A stretch of 64,000 bases of DNA, taken from contig NZ_AUAS01000008.1 of assembly GCF_000428845.1 (NCBI RefSeq), forward strand, positions 186,001 to 250,000, read 5' to 3'. This DNA is from Dyadobacter alkalitolerans DSM 23607 (GTDB lineage Bacteria; Bacteroidota; Bacteroidia; Cytophagales; Spirosomataceae). The notes beneath the pieces were generated by a model. It saw only the letters and a program-made list of their open reading frames with translations. It searched no databases and was not told the origin of the DNA. This document shows positions 18,081 to 26,385 of the stretch, piece after piece. Position numbers and translations under genes: made by a program. Within the stretch, counting starts at the first letter, position 1; every line of letters begins with the position of its first letter.

Positions 18081-18974
18081 TTAATCCTCAGTGTTCTGCG
18101 CATTAATCACATCGATAAAGTGATGCAGCTCTTCTGACCGCTCAGGGCCTGACTCCGGATAAGACATATCCATCTTTTTAAGTTCTTCCACGATAATGTT
18201 GGCCACTGTCAGCCTCAGATTCTTTTTGTCATCCGCTGGAACAACATACCATGGCGATTTCTTTGTAGCAGTGTTATTAATGCAGTCTTCGTAAGCCTGC
18301 ATATATTCATTCCACTGACTACGCACTTTCACATCCTGCTCCTCAAATTTCCAGTTTTTTGAAGGGTCTTCGATCCGTTCAATCAGACGCGAGGCTTGTT
18401 CTTCCTTTGACACATTCAGGAAAAACTTGATTACCCGGATGCCATTTCTGTAAAGATATTTTTCAAGGTTCCGGATATCCGAATATCTGTGTTTCCAAAG
18501 CTTGTCCATATCCTCCGTCAGTTCGACAGGCAGCCGTTGTGATTGCGTTACGATCTCGGGATTCACCTTGGCAACGAGCACTTCCTCGTAATAACTGCGG
18601 TTGAAGATTGTGATCGTTCCACGCTGAGGGAGCACAAGGTTACTACGCCACAGATAATCATGTTCCAGTTCTGTTTCCGTAGGCCTCTTAAATGAATGTA
18701 TTTTCACGCCCACCGGATTTACCCCTGCAAGCACATGCTTGATCGTCCCATCCTTGCCGGCCGCATCCATCGCCTGAAATATGACCAGTAAGCCATAACG
18801 ATTATGCGCGTACATCATACTTTGCAGCACATCCAGCTCCTTAGCCGACTCTGCCTGCATGGATTCATATTCTTCCTTATCCTTGTAAATGTCCTTGAAG
18901 CGCGTTTTGGCCTTTTTGATACTGAATTTCTCGGTCCCGTCGACGCGATAATCGCTTGCATTGAAGTCCGCCAT
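18081..18974 (-). CDS. Polyphosphate kinase 2 family (polyphosphate:nucleotide phosphotransferase)
   Basis: Transfers phosphate between polyphosphate and nucleotides. The 297-aa single-domain protein has a Walker A (FQAMDAAGKDGTIKHV, about residue 65), the conserved GVNPVGVKIHSFKRP segment, and a Walker B/lid region (TIFNRSYYEEVLV). The sequence style (MMYAHNRYGLLVIFQ..., LEHDYLWR) resembles class III PPK2 enzymes, which act on AMP and ADP; the class is inference. It lies between a bidirectional terminator and rdgB and is probably transcribed with rdgB (35 nt apart). Confidence 0.92.
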   Translation of the reverse strand: MADFNASDYRVDGTEKFSIKKAKTRFKDIYKDKEEYESMQAESAKELDVLQSMMYAHNRYGLLVIFQAMDAAGKDGTIKHVLAGVNPVGVKIHSFKRPTETELEHDYLWRSNLVLPQRGTITIFNRSYYEEVLVAKVNPEIVTQSQRLPVELTEDMDKLWKHRYSDIRNLEKYLYRNGIRVIKFFLNVSKEEQASRLIERIEDPSKNWKFEEQDVKVRSQWNEYMQAYEDCINNTATKKSPWYVVPADDKKNLRLTVANIIVEELKKMDMSYPESGPERSEELHHFIDVINAQNTED

Positions 18975-19009
18975 TTGAATGCTGTTTAAAAATGATGTTA
19001 ATCGTTACA

Positions 19010-19585
19010 TTATAGTTGCTTCAAAAAGCTGACCAGCCCCGCAAATGCGCGTGCCCGGTGGCTCAACTGTGATTTTTCTTCCAATGTCATTTCGGCAAAT
19101 GTTTTTTCCAAATCAGCAGGCATAAATACAGGATCATAACCAAAGCCATTGCTGCCTCTCTTTTCTGTGATAATGTTACCCTCCACCGTTCCTGCAAACT
19201 GCTGATACACGCCATTTATTACGAGTGTAATCACCGTCAGGAACCGGGCGTTGCGATCATTGTGAGCAGCCAGTTTGTTGAGCAGCAAATCCATGTTATC
19301 ATTCGCATCCCGCTGCGGCCCCGCATAATAGGCCGAATGAACGCCGGGTTCACCATTAAGCGCTGCGACTTCCAGCCCTGTGTCGTCAGCAAAGCAGTTG
19401 ATGCCGTAATTTTCCCAGACAAATCGGGCCTTAGCAGCCGAATTCTCAGCGATTGTTTCAAATGGCTCCAGAATATCGGCTTCACAGCCAATGTCGCTTA
19501 GCGTAACAAGCTCAAACTGGTCACCGAGCAATGCTTGTATCTCTTTTAACTTGTTCAGATTATTGGTGGCAAAGCAAAGTTTCAT
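19010..19585 (-). CDS. rdgB: Non-canonical purine NTP pyrophosphatase (RdgB/HAM1)
   Basis: Hydrolyses dITP, ITP and XTP to monophosphates to keep damaged purines out of DNA and RNA. The 191-aa protein shows the family N-terminus MKLCFATNNLNKLKEI, the catalytic FADDTGLEVAALNGEPGVHSAYYAG block (Asp67/Asp68), and GSNGFGYDPVFMP near the C-terminus with the final SHRARAF motif. Length is typical. A terminator lies upstream at 19622-19652, separating it from the FKBP gene. Confidence 0.95.
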   Translation of the reverse strand: MKLCFATNNLNKLKEIQALLGDQFELVTLSDIGCEADILEPFETIAENSAAKARFVWENYGINCFADDTGLEVAALNGEPGVHSAYYAGPQRDANDNMDLLLNKLAAHNDRNARFLTVITLVINGVYQQFAGTVEGNIITEKRGSNGFGYDPVFMPADLEKTFAEMTLEEKSQLSHRARAFAGLVSFLKQL

Positions 19586-19612
19586 GCTATAATGTTATGT
19601 TCTAAATGCATT

Positions 19613-19652
19613 TTACAAAAAAAAACGGCTACTCTTGTGAAGCAGCCGTTTT
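19613..19652 (-). terminator. Terminator of the FKBP gene
   Basis: On the minus strand AAAACGGCT and AGCCGTTTT (19644-19652 and 19622-19630) form a stem around a 13-nt loop, followed on that strand by a run of T (the A-run at 19613-19625). It lies 17 nt beyond the FKBP stop. Confidence 0.82.
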
Positions 19653-19668
19653 AATTCATATATGGTAA

Positions 19669-20571
19669 TTACCTTGTTGGCAGGCCAGGCTGTTGCTGCG
19701 CTGGCGCCTTTCCGAAATCGACCAATTCAACATCAAATAGCAGAACCGAGTTTGCAGGAATGGCTCCCGGCGATCCCTCAGCTCCGTAAGCAAGGCCAGA
19801 TGGAATGATCAATGTGCGTTTTCCGCCTTTTTTCATCATCATAATGCCTTCTTCCCAACCTGGAATAACCATTCCCACACCAACCTGGAAGTCAATAGGA
19901 CCGCGGCCGCCAGTCTGTGAGCTGTCAAACACTTTGCCGTCGAGCAATTTTCCTGTGTAATGTACTTTTACATTGTCACCTGCTTTTGGGCTGTCACCTG
20001 TTCCTGCAACGGCATCCACATAAGCCAGACCAGATGCTGTTTTCTGTGCTTTTCCTTTCAGGTTATTTTTTGCGATATAATCGTCAATTATTTTCGTATC
20101 GATCGCTTTTTGCTTGGAACCAGCTTCGGCAAGTTGTTTCTGGAATTCCTCAGGTGTAAGCACACTAACCACCTTCACGGTGAAGCTCAGATCAGATCCT
20201 TTTTTGATCATAGGAGGCATAGGCTGGCCGATTTTTGCAAACATTGAATCTGCATTGATCGATATTTTAGCACTGTCTCCCGCTGCAAGCAAAGCAAGCC
20301 CTTCTTCAAAACTGCCTTTGTACTGAGGAGCCTGCAAAACCATTTTTTGCGGTGTACCTTCTTTATATGTATCACGAAGCGTAGAATCGCTGCCGTTTTT
20401 CAACACAAAGTGGAATGTCATAATGTCTCCCAATTTGGCTTTTCGCGCTTCATCTTCGTGCTCGAAAATCTGGTATTTCAGTCCGGATTCAGTAACCTGC
20501 GTCTTATGTTGGTTGCAAGCCACTGCTAGAATAGTTACGCCCATTGCGTAACCTATTGATTTTAAATTCAT
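19669..20571 (-). CDS. FKBP-type peptidyl-prolyl isomerase lipoprotein
   Basis: A 300-aa envelope protein-folding factor. The signal peptide ends in a lipobox (LAVAC, about residue 19), so the mature protein is lipid-anchored. Two FKBP-like domains follow: a diverged one at about 30-135 and a canonical one at about 195-290 with VHYTGKLLDGKVFDSS, GMVIPGWEEGIMMMKKG and IIPSGLAYGAEG. The active-site aromatic and hydrophobic residues are present only in the second domain, so catalysis is expected there. Single gene with its own terminator. Confidence 0.93.
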   Translation of the reverse strand: MNLKSIGYAMGVTILAVACNQHKTQVTESGLKYQIFEHEDEARKAKLGDIMTFHFVLKNGSDSTLRDTYKEGTPQKMVLQAPQYKGSFEEGLALLAAGDSAKISINADSMFAKIGQPMPPMIKKGSDLSFTVKVVSVLTPEEFQKQLAEAGSKQKAIDTKIIDDYIAKNNLKGKAQKTASGLAYVDAVAGTGDSPKAGDNVKVHYTGKLLDGKVFDSSQTGGRGPIDFQVGVGMVIPGWEEGIMMMKKGGKRTLIIPSGLAYGAEGSPGAIPANSVLLFDVELVDFGKAPAQQQPGLPTR

Positions 20572-20625
20572 TGGATTGTGTTAATTGGAAAGATTATGAT
20601 GTGATTTTTGAAGTAAAATTTAAGC

Positions 20626-21660
20626 TTAGTCAACGTTTAAAAGTTCTTGTTGGTATTCCGGAAGAATATTTAGAAAAGTGGCAACCGTATCATGCACTGA
20701 TTGTTCCGATCTACCGCCAGATGCATTTTTGTGTCCGCCGCCATTGAAATAGGTGCTCGCCAGGTCTCTCACCGAGAATGTGCCTACCGAGCGGAAGGAA
20801 ATTTTCACTTCACCTTTTCTTTCAATGAACATAGCAGACATTACCACGTTTTCAACCTGCAAACCGTAATTAACGATTCCTTCGGTTTCTCCCGTGCTGG
20901 AATTGAATTTTTGCAGTTCCGCTTCCGTCAAAACCATGTAGGCAGTTCTGTATTCGGGTAAAACCACTAATTTCTGTGAGAGCACGTAACCTAGAAATTG
21001 CAAACGCGAGAGTGGTGCATTGTCATAAATAAGTCGGTGCACACGGCTGGAATCGAATCCCGTGAGCATCAGATCGGCAACGGCCAGATGAACCTCGGGC
21101 GTAACATTACCGTGTCTGAACGAACCTGTATCTGTCATTATTCCGGCGTACAAGCATTCAGCCATGGGGATGTCGAAGATCTCAGAAACCGGCGCATTAT
21201 GTTCCAACTCTTTGATCAGCTTGTAGATAAGCTGTGCCGTAGCAGCAGCATAAGTATCCCAAACCATCCATTTTGCAAAATGCTCAGGTTCAAGGTGATG
21301 GTCTACCATTAACTTCGGCGCAGCGGCTTCTTCCACAATCCTTCCCAAATCTTTAAGTCTGGAAAGTGCAGAAAAATCGAGACAGCATATCAATGTAGCA
21401 TTTGCAATTTTATCCTTGCATTTAACCTGATCCCCCTGCTTTTCGTAAACCAGAACATGCTCAATGCCAGACAACCAACGTAAATTAGCCGTGTAGTCTG
21501 TCGGACTGATGACGGTAACTTGGTGTCCTTTTTTAATTAAATAACTTGCCCAGCCCAATGACGATCCCAGCGCGTCAGCGTCAGGGTCACGATGCATCGT
21601 AATGATGATTTTTTGGGGGTGGGATAAAAAAGAGCTAAGCTCTTCAACGGTTTGATTCAC
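20626..21660 (-). CDS. DHH/DHHA1 family phosphoesterase (NrnA-like oligoribonuclease/pAp phosphatase)
   Basis: 344 aa. The N-terminal DHH domain has the metal-binding motifs HRDPDADALGSSLG (about 24-37), a central ICCLDFSA Asp motif and VDHHLEPEHF (about 118). The C-terminal DHHA1 domain ends with the substrate motif GGGHKNASGG. This is the NrnA pattern: enzymes that degrade short RNA oligomers and dephosphorylate pAp. Which activity dominates cannot be read from the sequence. It has a good promoter match on its upstream side (21707-21738). Confidence 0.92.
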   Translation of the reverse strand: MNQTVEELSSFLSHPQKIIITMHRDPDADALGSSLGWASYLIKKGHQVTVISPTDYTANLRWLSGIEHVLVYEKQGDQVKCKDKIANATLICCLDFSALSRLKDLGRIVEEAAAPKLMVDHHLEPEHFAKWMVWDTYAAATAQLIYKLIKELEHNAPVSEIFDIPMAECLYAGIMTDTGSFRHGNVTPEVHLAVADLMLTGFDSSRVHRLIYDNAPLSRLQFLGYVLSQKLVVLPEYRTAYMVLTEAELQKFNSSTGETEGIVNYGLQVENVVMSAMFIERKGEVKISFRSVGTFSVRDLASTYFNGGGHKNASGGRSEQSVHDTVATFLNILPEYQQELLNVD

Positions 21661-21706
21661 AGTTACTTAATTCGGAAAGAAGAAAATTCGGTTCGTATTC
21701 AGCCCA

Positions 21707-21738
21707 CAAAATTAATAAAACTGTTGGGATTTGCTCAA
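21707..21738 (-). promoter_or_regulatory. Promoter for the NrnA-like gene
   Basis: On the minus strand TTG (complement of 21736-21738) is followed after 21 nt by TAATTTTG (complement of 21707-21714), matching the full Bacteroidota TTG-N17-23-TAnnTTTG promoter. It lies 47 nt upstream of the start codon. This is the best two-part promoter match I found in the window. Confidence 0.7.
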
Positions 21739-21830
21739 TGTTATGCCCTAAAGCCTGGTTATCAGGCTATGTTTTAACCTGCGCGCCGCCCCGCAAACCG
21801 AACGGCAAGGATATAAAATGAAAAAATGCA

Positions 21831-21838
21831 TAGTTTTG
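21831..21838 (+). promoter_or_regulatory. Candidate ndk promoter -7 element
   Basis: TAGTTTTG fits TAnnTTTG and lies 25 nt before the ndk ATG. No TTG -33 partner is seen at the usual distance. Confidence 0.5.
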
Positions 21839-21863
21839 CAGCAAATAAATTCTAGCCAACAGT

Positions 21864-22283
21864 ATGCCAACAAATAGAACATTCACAATGATTAAGCCGG
21901 ATGCCGTTAAGGACGGACATTCCGGAGCCATTATCAAAATGATTGAGGAGGCCGGGTTCCGGATTGTAGCCGTAAAAAAAACTCAGCTTAGCGCGGAACG
22001 TGCCGGAGAATTTTACGCAGTCCACAAAGAGCGTCCTTTTTACAATGATTTATGTAAATATATGTCTTCCGGCCCGATCATTCCGATGATCCTGGAAAAG
22101 GAAAACGGCGTTGCAGACTTCCGTACTTTGATCGGTGCTACCAATCCTGCCAATGCAGACGAAGGCACCATTCGCAAATTGTTTGCAAAATCCATGGAGG
22201 CTAACGCCATCCACGGTTCGGATTCCGACGAGAATGCTGCCATTGAAGGAAACTTCTTCTTTGCCCATATCGAGCAATTCTAG
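21864..22283 (+). CDS. ndk: Nucleoside diphosphate kinase
   Basis: Balances NTP and dNTP pools by a ping-pong mechanism through a phosphohistidine. The 139-aa protein begins [14 protein letters not shown] (family start) and has the active-site His117 in the [12 protein letters not shown] motif, with the phosphate-binding KERPFY segment. Length and motifs are standard. It is monocistronic, between a divergent NrnA-like gene and a convergent fasciclin gene. Confidence 0.97.
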   Translation: MPTNRTFTMIKPDAVKDGHSGAIIKMIEEAGFRIVAVKKTQLSAERAGEFYAVHKERPFYNDLCKYMSSGPIIPMILEKENGVADFRTLIGATNPANADEGTIRKLFAKSMEANAIHGSDSDENAAIEGNFFFAHIEQF

Positions 22284-22303
22284 ACATTAGGGTTACCAAA
22301 AAG

Positions 22304-22335
22304 ATCGGCCCGGTGGAACATTCAACCGGGCCGAT
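22304..22335. terminator. Bidirectional terminator between ndk and the fasciclin gene
   Basis: ATCGGCCCGGT (22304-22314) pairs perfectly with ACCGGGCCGAT (22325-22335), 10-nt loop, with A residues upstream and T residues downstream. It can serve both convergent genes. Confidence 0.87.
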
Positions 22336-22356
22336 TTATTTTAGCTTCTTTTTATA

Positions 22357-22866
22357 TCATTTTACGGCAAGGCTGTCGATAATGTGGATAACCCCGTTTG
22401 CAGCGCTGATATCAGAAAGGATAATGTCCGCTCTGTTTACCGAAAAAATGCTGTCCGTTTTGGTAATGCTTAGTTCTTTGCCTCCGAGCGTCTTCTTCTT
22501 TCCTTCTTTAAGCCTGTTGTAATCAAGCCGCTCTTTTCCCACAATGTGGTTATTGATCAGTTTCCGGATCGAATCCTCCGGCAACATAGTTAATTCGGAA
22601 GCGGAGAAAATATTCGCGCGGCCAAAGGCAGCATTGTCAGGTGCAAAAAAAGTTACGTCCCCGGTCCGCAATCCGTCGCTCATCTTGGCATAGAGCATAA
22701 GATCTTTCAGAATGCTGAAACGCTCATTCTCCATGATGACTTCTGTAATCGTTTTGCCCTTTACTATGTCTTCACTCTTCTCAGTGCAGGAAATAATTAC
22801 TCCTGACGGCAGCACTGCAAGTAAAAAAAATGCCAGACAACGCCCTACAAAACGGTTTTTTTTCAT
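22357..22866 (-). CDS. Fasciclin (FAS1) domain lipoprotein
   Basis: 169 aa. The signal peptide ends with a lipobox (IISC, about residue 27). The rest is one FAS1 domain, with its two conserved boxes visible: VTFFAPDNAAFG (H1 region) and GVIHIIDSLAVK (H2 region, at the end). FAS1 domains mediate cell-surface adhesion or matrix binding; no specific partner can be deduced. A near-consensus -7 element (TAGTTTTA) precedes the gene on the minus strand. Confidence 0.88.
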   Translation of the reverse strand: MKKNRFVGRCLAFFLLAVLPSGVIISCTEKSEDIVKGKTITEVIMENERFSILKDLMLYAKMSDGLRTGDVTFFAPDNAAFGRANIFSASELTMLPEDSIRKLINNHIVGKERLDYNRLKEGKKKTLGGKELSITKTDSIFSVNRADIILSDISAANGVIHIIDSLAVK

Positions 22867-22961
22867 AGCTTTCCCATTGGTTAATTTCCGTAAAACTAAT
22901 GGAAAATGTATTTTGACGGAATTCTAACTGAAATTTTTTTAATCCTAACCCCCAATTTATT

Positions 22962-23597
22962 ATGTTAAAACTTCGACAACTTATAGTGCTCTGTGCGACT
23001 ATATTGTTACTGAACTCCGCATTTTCTGTATTCACAGCACCCGTTCCCGCGCCACTGAAAAAGCCTGTTAAGTTATTTAATGGCAAAGATCTGAGCGGCT
23101 GGAAAGTCAACGGGACCGAAAAATGGTATGTAGAAAACGGTGAACTGATCTGCGAAAGCGGACCGGACAAACAATATGGCTACCTAACTACCGACAAGTT
23201 CTACAAGAATTTTGACCTTTCCCTGCAATTCAAGCAAGAGGCGAATGGTAATAGCGGCGTGTTTTTCCGCTCCACGGTTACCGGAACGAAAGTTTCGGGC
23301 TGGCAGGTTGAAGTTGCGCCACCAAACCATGACACAGGTGGCATTTACGAATCTTACGGCCGTAACTGGCTGGTACAGATCCCGGACGAAAAAGAAGGTT
23401 TCCTGAAAATGGGTGAATGGAACACATTGAGAATCCGCGCTGTAGGGGATAATGTTAAAACCTATCTTAATGGTAATCAAATGGTTGATTTCACAGATGC
23501 TAAAATCGGTGCCGGAGAAGGCTCAATAGCATTGCAGATCCACGATGGCGGCGGCATTAAAGTGCGTTGGAAAAATATTACTCTGGAAGAGCTTTAA
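22962..23597 (+). CDS. Secreted DUF1080 (3-keto-disaccharide hydrolase family) protein
   Basis: 211 aa with a signal peptide of about 25 residues. The DUF1080 domain (concanavalin-like beta sandwich) is clear from KLFNGKDLSGWKV, the WYVENGELIC and NFDLSLQFKQ strands, GNSGVFFRS, and the end EGSIALQIHDGGGIKVRWKNITLEEL. Members have been linked to hydrolysis of 3-keto-glycosides, but many have unknown substrates, so activity is not certain here. It is followed by an unusually long hairpin at 23675-23731. Confidence 0.88.
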   Translation: MLKLRQLIVLCATILLLNSAFSVFTAPVPAPLKKPVKLFNGKDLSGWKVNGTEKWYVENGELICESGPDKQYGYLTTDKFYKNFDLSLQFKQEANGNSGVFFRSTVTGTKVSGWQVEVAPPNHDTGGIYESYGRNWLVQIPDEKEGFLKMGEWNTLRIRAVGDNVKTYLNGNQMVDFTDAKIGAGEGSIALQIHDGGGIKVRWKNITLEEL

Positions 23598-23674
23598 GCT
23601 TCCTTCTTCATTCCGGCTGCAACGGCGTTCATACATTCGAAATAAGCAGTTCGTCGGAAAACGCTTACCATAGG

Positions 23675-23737
23675 GCTTCATGGCTGATAGATTTGTGTAA
23701 ACAAGTAACACAAGTCTATTAGCCATGAAGCTTTTTT
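23675..23737 (+). terminator. Very long hairpin followed by T-run, downstream of the DUF1080 gene
   Basis: A 24-nt arm (23675-23698, starting GCTTCATGGCT) pairs with 23708-23731 (ending AGCCATGAAGC); 22 Watson-Crick and two G-U pairs, loop of 9 nt, then TTTTTT. It is more than twice the usual terminator stem. It probably ends the DUF1080 transcript, but its size and the ORF that begins within its 3' arm suggest it may do more. Confidence 0.75.
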
Positions 23738-23829
23738 ATTTTAAGTATCCGGAGAAAACCAGCGCCTTATTAAAGGATGCAGAATCAATTGGCAAATCAG
23801 AATGGATGCTAGCCCAGACTAATCAGTAA
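23725..23829 (+). CDS. Possible 34-aa small protein
   Basis: A 34-codon ORF that begins with ATG inside the 3' arm of the long hairpin and ends 20 nt before the histidine kinase start. The peptide begins MKLFYFKYPEKTSALL and continues with a charged, helical-looking stretch ending AQTNQ. No homologue is recognised. Normal codon use and the position just before a kinase are suggestive, but an ORF of this size can occur by chance. Could be a leader peptide, a gene remnant, or nothing. Confidence 0.3.
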   Translation: MKLFYFKYPEKTSALLKDAESIGKSEWMLAQTNQ

Positions 23830-23849
23830 CATTGCGTTTCACTTAAATT

Positions 23850-25319
23850 ATGAACGAAAAAGGAACGAAGCGTCTGCGGATGACGGCATCATCACTGGAT
23901 GGAAGGGATTTTAGTAATATGGATCTTGAAAATGCTGATTTTAGCTTCTCAAGCCTCAAAGACATCAATTTCGATGGCGCTAACCTGCGCAATGCGAAGC
24001 TTCGTTTCGCTGCATTGGACCGCACCACATTCCGGAATTCCGACCTGCGCAATGCCGATTTGAGTTTCAGCAGCTTAACCGATGTTGACCTCACCGGTGC
24101 CCGGGTGGAGGGGGCCAATTTCAGTTTTACCTCACAAGAAAAATCATTTAACTGGCGTGATCTTAACCTAATAGGCATCATTCAAAATCAGGGTTGGATA
24201 GGGACAGTGGTCGCTGTTATCCTGGGCGCCACTGTGTTGTACGGGATTAATGCGATCTCTTATTTTACTGCTGAAATCTACTTCACCAATGAGCCCGTCC
24301 GGATCAAGCTGTATCAATATCTGGTTTCCCAAAATGTTATAGCGGGCGTTTTTACCATTCTGCTAACCCAGGGAATCACCATATGGCTCGACGTTTTCAT
24401 TACCCGAACCATTCTTAAGCACATTATTTTATCGGTAATTGTGCTCATAATGAACAATTTGCTCGCAGTAGCCGTCTATTTTCTTTTTGGCGTAACGCTG
24501 GTAGATAATTACAGGAATCTTTATCCCAATGAAGCAGCACAGGATGCGCCCTGGTACTGGTATATGTGGGGACCGATCATTGTTGCTAATATTTTCTACT
24601 TTCTGAGCCGCGAAGGCAAACAGATTTCCAGGAAGATTTCCGATCAGGAATTTCAATTACTAAACCTGGAAAAGCTGAAAACCCGCGCCGAGCTGGACGC
24701 ATTGCAGGCACGCATTAACCCTCATTTTTTATACAATTCCTTAAACAGCATTGCCAGCCTCGTCCATGAGGATCCCGATAAGGCCGAGGAAATGACACTT
24801 TTGCTTTCCAAACTGTTCAGATACACGACCGGAAGGAAAACGAACGATTATTTTGATACAATCGAGAATGAGCTGGAAATGGTTGCCACTTATCTGCAAG
24901 TGGAGAAAGTACGGTTTGGGGAGAGGCTCAGATTTACTGTTGAGGTGACCGATCCTGCACTGAAAGAATTGCATGTTCCCAAATTCATTTTACAGCCCAT
25001 CGTGGAAAACGCAATTAAGCACGGCGTTGCCAAACTGGCCGAACAAGGCGCAATCGTAGTCCGCATTTACGAAGAAGACGAGTGGCTGCATTTATGTGTG
25101 CACGACAATGGCCCGCCGTTTTCTGAAACAATGGGCGCCGGATATGGAATGAGGAGCATTCAGGACAAATTAAAATTGCTTTATGGCGATGCCGCGCGCC
25201 TTGAACTGCATAATGAGCCGCGCAAATCGGTCAACATTTCGATACAAAAATCTGCTATTATACAAAATCAACATCAAGGCCATGACCCAATTCCCGCTGA
25301 AAACGATTCTCATAGATGA
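23850..25319 (+). CDS. LytS-type histidine kinase with N-terminal pentapeptide repeats
   Basis: 489 aa. Residues about 15-95 are pentapeptide repeats of the A(D/N)LxF type (for example ENADFSFSSL, GANLRNAKL, RNADLSFSSL), expected to form a quadrilateral beta helix. Four hydrophobic segments follow (about 114-136, 155-180, 188-215, 238-252). The HisKA-like (His_kinase/LytS) domain has phospho-acceptor His292 in ARINPHFLYNSLNSIA and an N-box PIVENAIKHGV and G-box GYGMRSIQDKL for ATP. The gene overlaps the LytTR regulator by 38 nt, so the pair is a two-component system. A soluble repeat domain in front of the membrane part is unusual. Confidence 0.93.
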   Translation: MNEKGTKRLRMTASSLDGRDFSNMDLENADFSFSSLKDINFDGANLRNAKLRFAALDRTTFRNSDLRNADLSFSSLTDVDLTGARVEGANFSFTSQEKSFNWRDLNLIGIIQNQGWIGTVVAVILGATVLYGINAISYFTAEIYFTNEPVRIKLYQYLVSQNVIAGVFTILLTQGITIWLDVFITRTILKHIILSVIVLIMNNLLAVAVYFLFGVTLVDNYRNLYPNEAAQDAPWYWYMWGPIIVANIFYFLSREGKQISRKISDQEFQLLNLEKLKTRAELDALQARINPHFLYNSLNSIASLVHEDPDKAEEMTLLLSKLFRYTTGRKTNDYFDTIENELEMVATYLQVEKVRFGERLRFTVEVTDPALKELHVPKFILQPIVENAIKHGVAKLAEQGAIVVRIYEEDEWLHLCVHDNGPPFSETMGAGYGMRSIQDKLKLLYGDAARLELHNEPRKSVNISIQKSAIIQNQHQGHDPIPAENDSHR

Positions 25320-26067
25320 CGAGCCGCTGGCATTAAGCCGGCTTCGAAGGCTTTTGGAAAAGCACAACAATGTTTTTACCATTGTATCCGAAGCAAAAAA
25401 CGGCGCAGAAGGGTTGGTCGAGATTGACAAGCATAGTCCCGATATCATCTTCCTCGACATTGAAATGCCCCTTTTAAATGGTTTCGAAATGCTCGCCAAG
25501 CTGACCAAGATGCCGCTGGTGATATTTTCAACGGCCTACGATCAGTATGCGATCCGCGCTTTTGAGGAAAATTCTGTTGATTATCTGCTAAAACCTGTCG
25601 AGAACGAGCGGCTGGTTAAGACCATTGAGAAGATCCGCAACATTACCAAAGCAGGCGCCAACAATCTCGCCACGGTAAATCCTTATTCCGAAAACCTGCT
25701 CAGGCTGTTGGAGGAAATGAAACCTAAAAGAGAGATCTTCTCCTTGTCGGTGAAATCAGGCGACCGGATCTTGCTCATTCCCCTGACTGAGATCACCCAT
25801 TTCGAAGCAGAGGAAAAGTATGTTTTTTTAAACACATTAGACGGACAAAAATATCTGCTCAATTATACGCTGACATCTCTGGAAGAGAAGCTTCCCAACC
25901 AATATCTGCGCATTAGCCGCGCCGGGATCGTTAATTCCCACCACATCAAAGAAATCCAAAAGCATTTCAACAGCAAGTATGTCATTATCATGCGCGACCG
26001 CAAGGCATCCCAGCTCACAAGCGGCAGCACATATGGAGAAGCAATCCGCCATCTTCTTGATAATTAA
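25282..26067 (+). CDS. LytTR-family response regulator
   Basis: 261 aa. The receiver domain (1-120) has the acidic pair in IDDEP, phospho-acceptor Asp59 (IIFLDIEMP), the conserved Thr/Ser (IFSTA) and Lys (YLLKPV). The LytTR DNA-binding domain occupies about 150-245 (LLIPLTEITHFEAEEKYVFL, LRISRAGIVNSHHIKEI). ATG 25282 gives a proper receiver start; a longer frame from 25183 would add unrelated residues inside the kinase gene. Overlap with the kinase stop (25319) implies translational coupling and a dedicated partner. Confidence 0.95.
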   Translation: MTQFPLKTILIDDEPLALSRLRRLLEKHNNVFTIVSEAKNGAEGLVEIDKHSPDIIFLDIEMPLLNGFEMLAKLTKMPLVIFSTAYDQYAIRAFEENSVDYLLKPVENERLVKTIEKIRNITKAGANNLATVNPYSENLLRLLEEMKPKREIFSLSVKSGDRILLIPLTEITHFEAEEKYVFLNTLDGQKYLLNYTLTSLEEKLPNQYLRISRAGIVNSHHIKEIQKHFNSKYVIIMRDRKASQLTSGSTYGEAIRHLLDN

Positions 26068-26385
26068 TCGGGTTACTCCTTCCCCGGACACAAAATAATG
26101 ATTTTGAAGAGGGCTTACTTATTCCTAAATTGCGCCCTGATTTTAAATTCCATTACTATTTTTGAGGTTAATCAACTGTTCATCAGAACGTTTTTAGCAA
26201 TTTGAGACGGAGCTAAGACTAATATTTTTTTAGTTTTCGACACAGAATGCTGCGTTCCTGCGTATCGTGATGTACAAAGTGATCCCTTTAAAAAAGCGGG
26301 AGATTTAAATTTTGATCTTAGTAGAAAAGATCCTCGCTGTAGTTCATTTTGTTTTTGTTAAAAAAGGTTAAAGGGGTCAGGAATA
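26068..26385. other. Intergenic region, 318 nt, upstream of uppS
   Basis: AT-rich and without a gene. It contains TATTTTTG at 26157-26164, a TAnnTTTG match with a TTG 24 nt upstream (26130-26132), slightly beyond the usual spacing: a candidate start of the uppS-bamA-ompH transcript with a leader of about 215 nt. No terminator for the regulator gene with a clear T-run is visible. No RNA gene recognised. Confidence 0.5.

Noticed and set aside
25183-25281. Longer N-terminus for the LytTR regulator
   Set aside because: Extra residues lie in the kinase gene and do not belong to a receiver domain.
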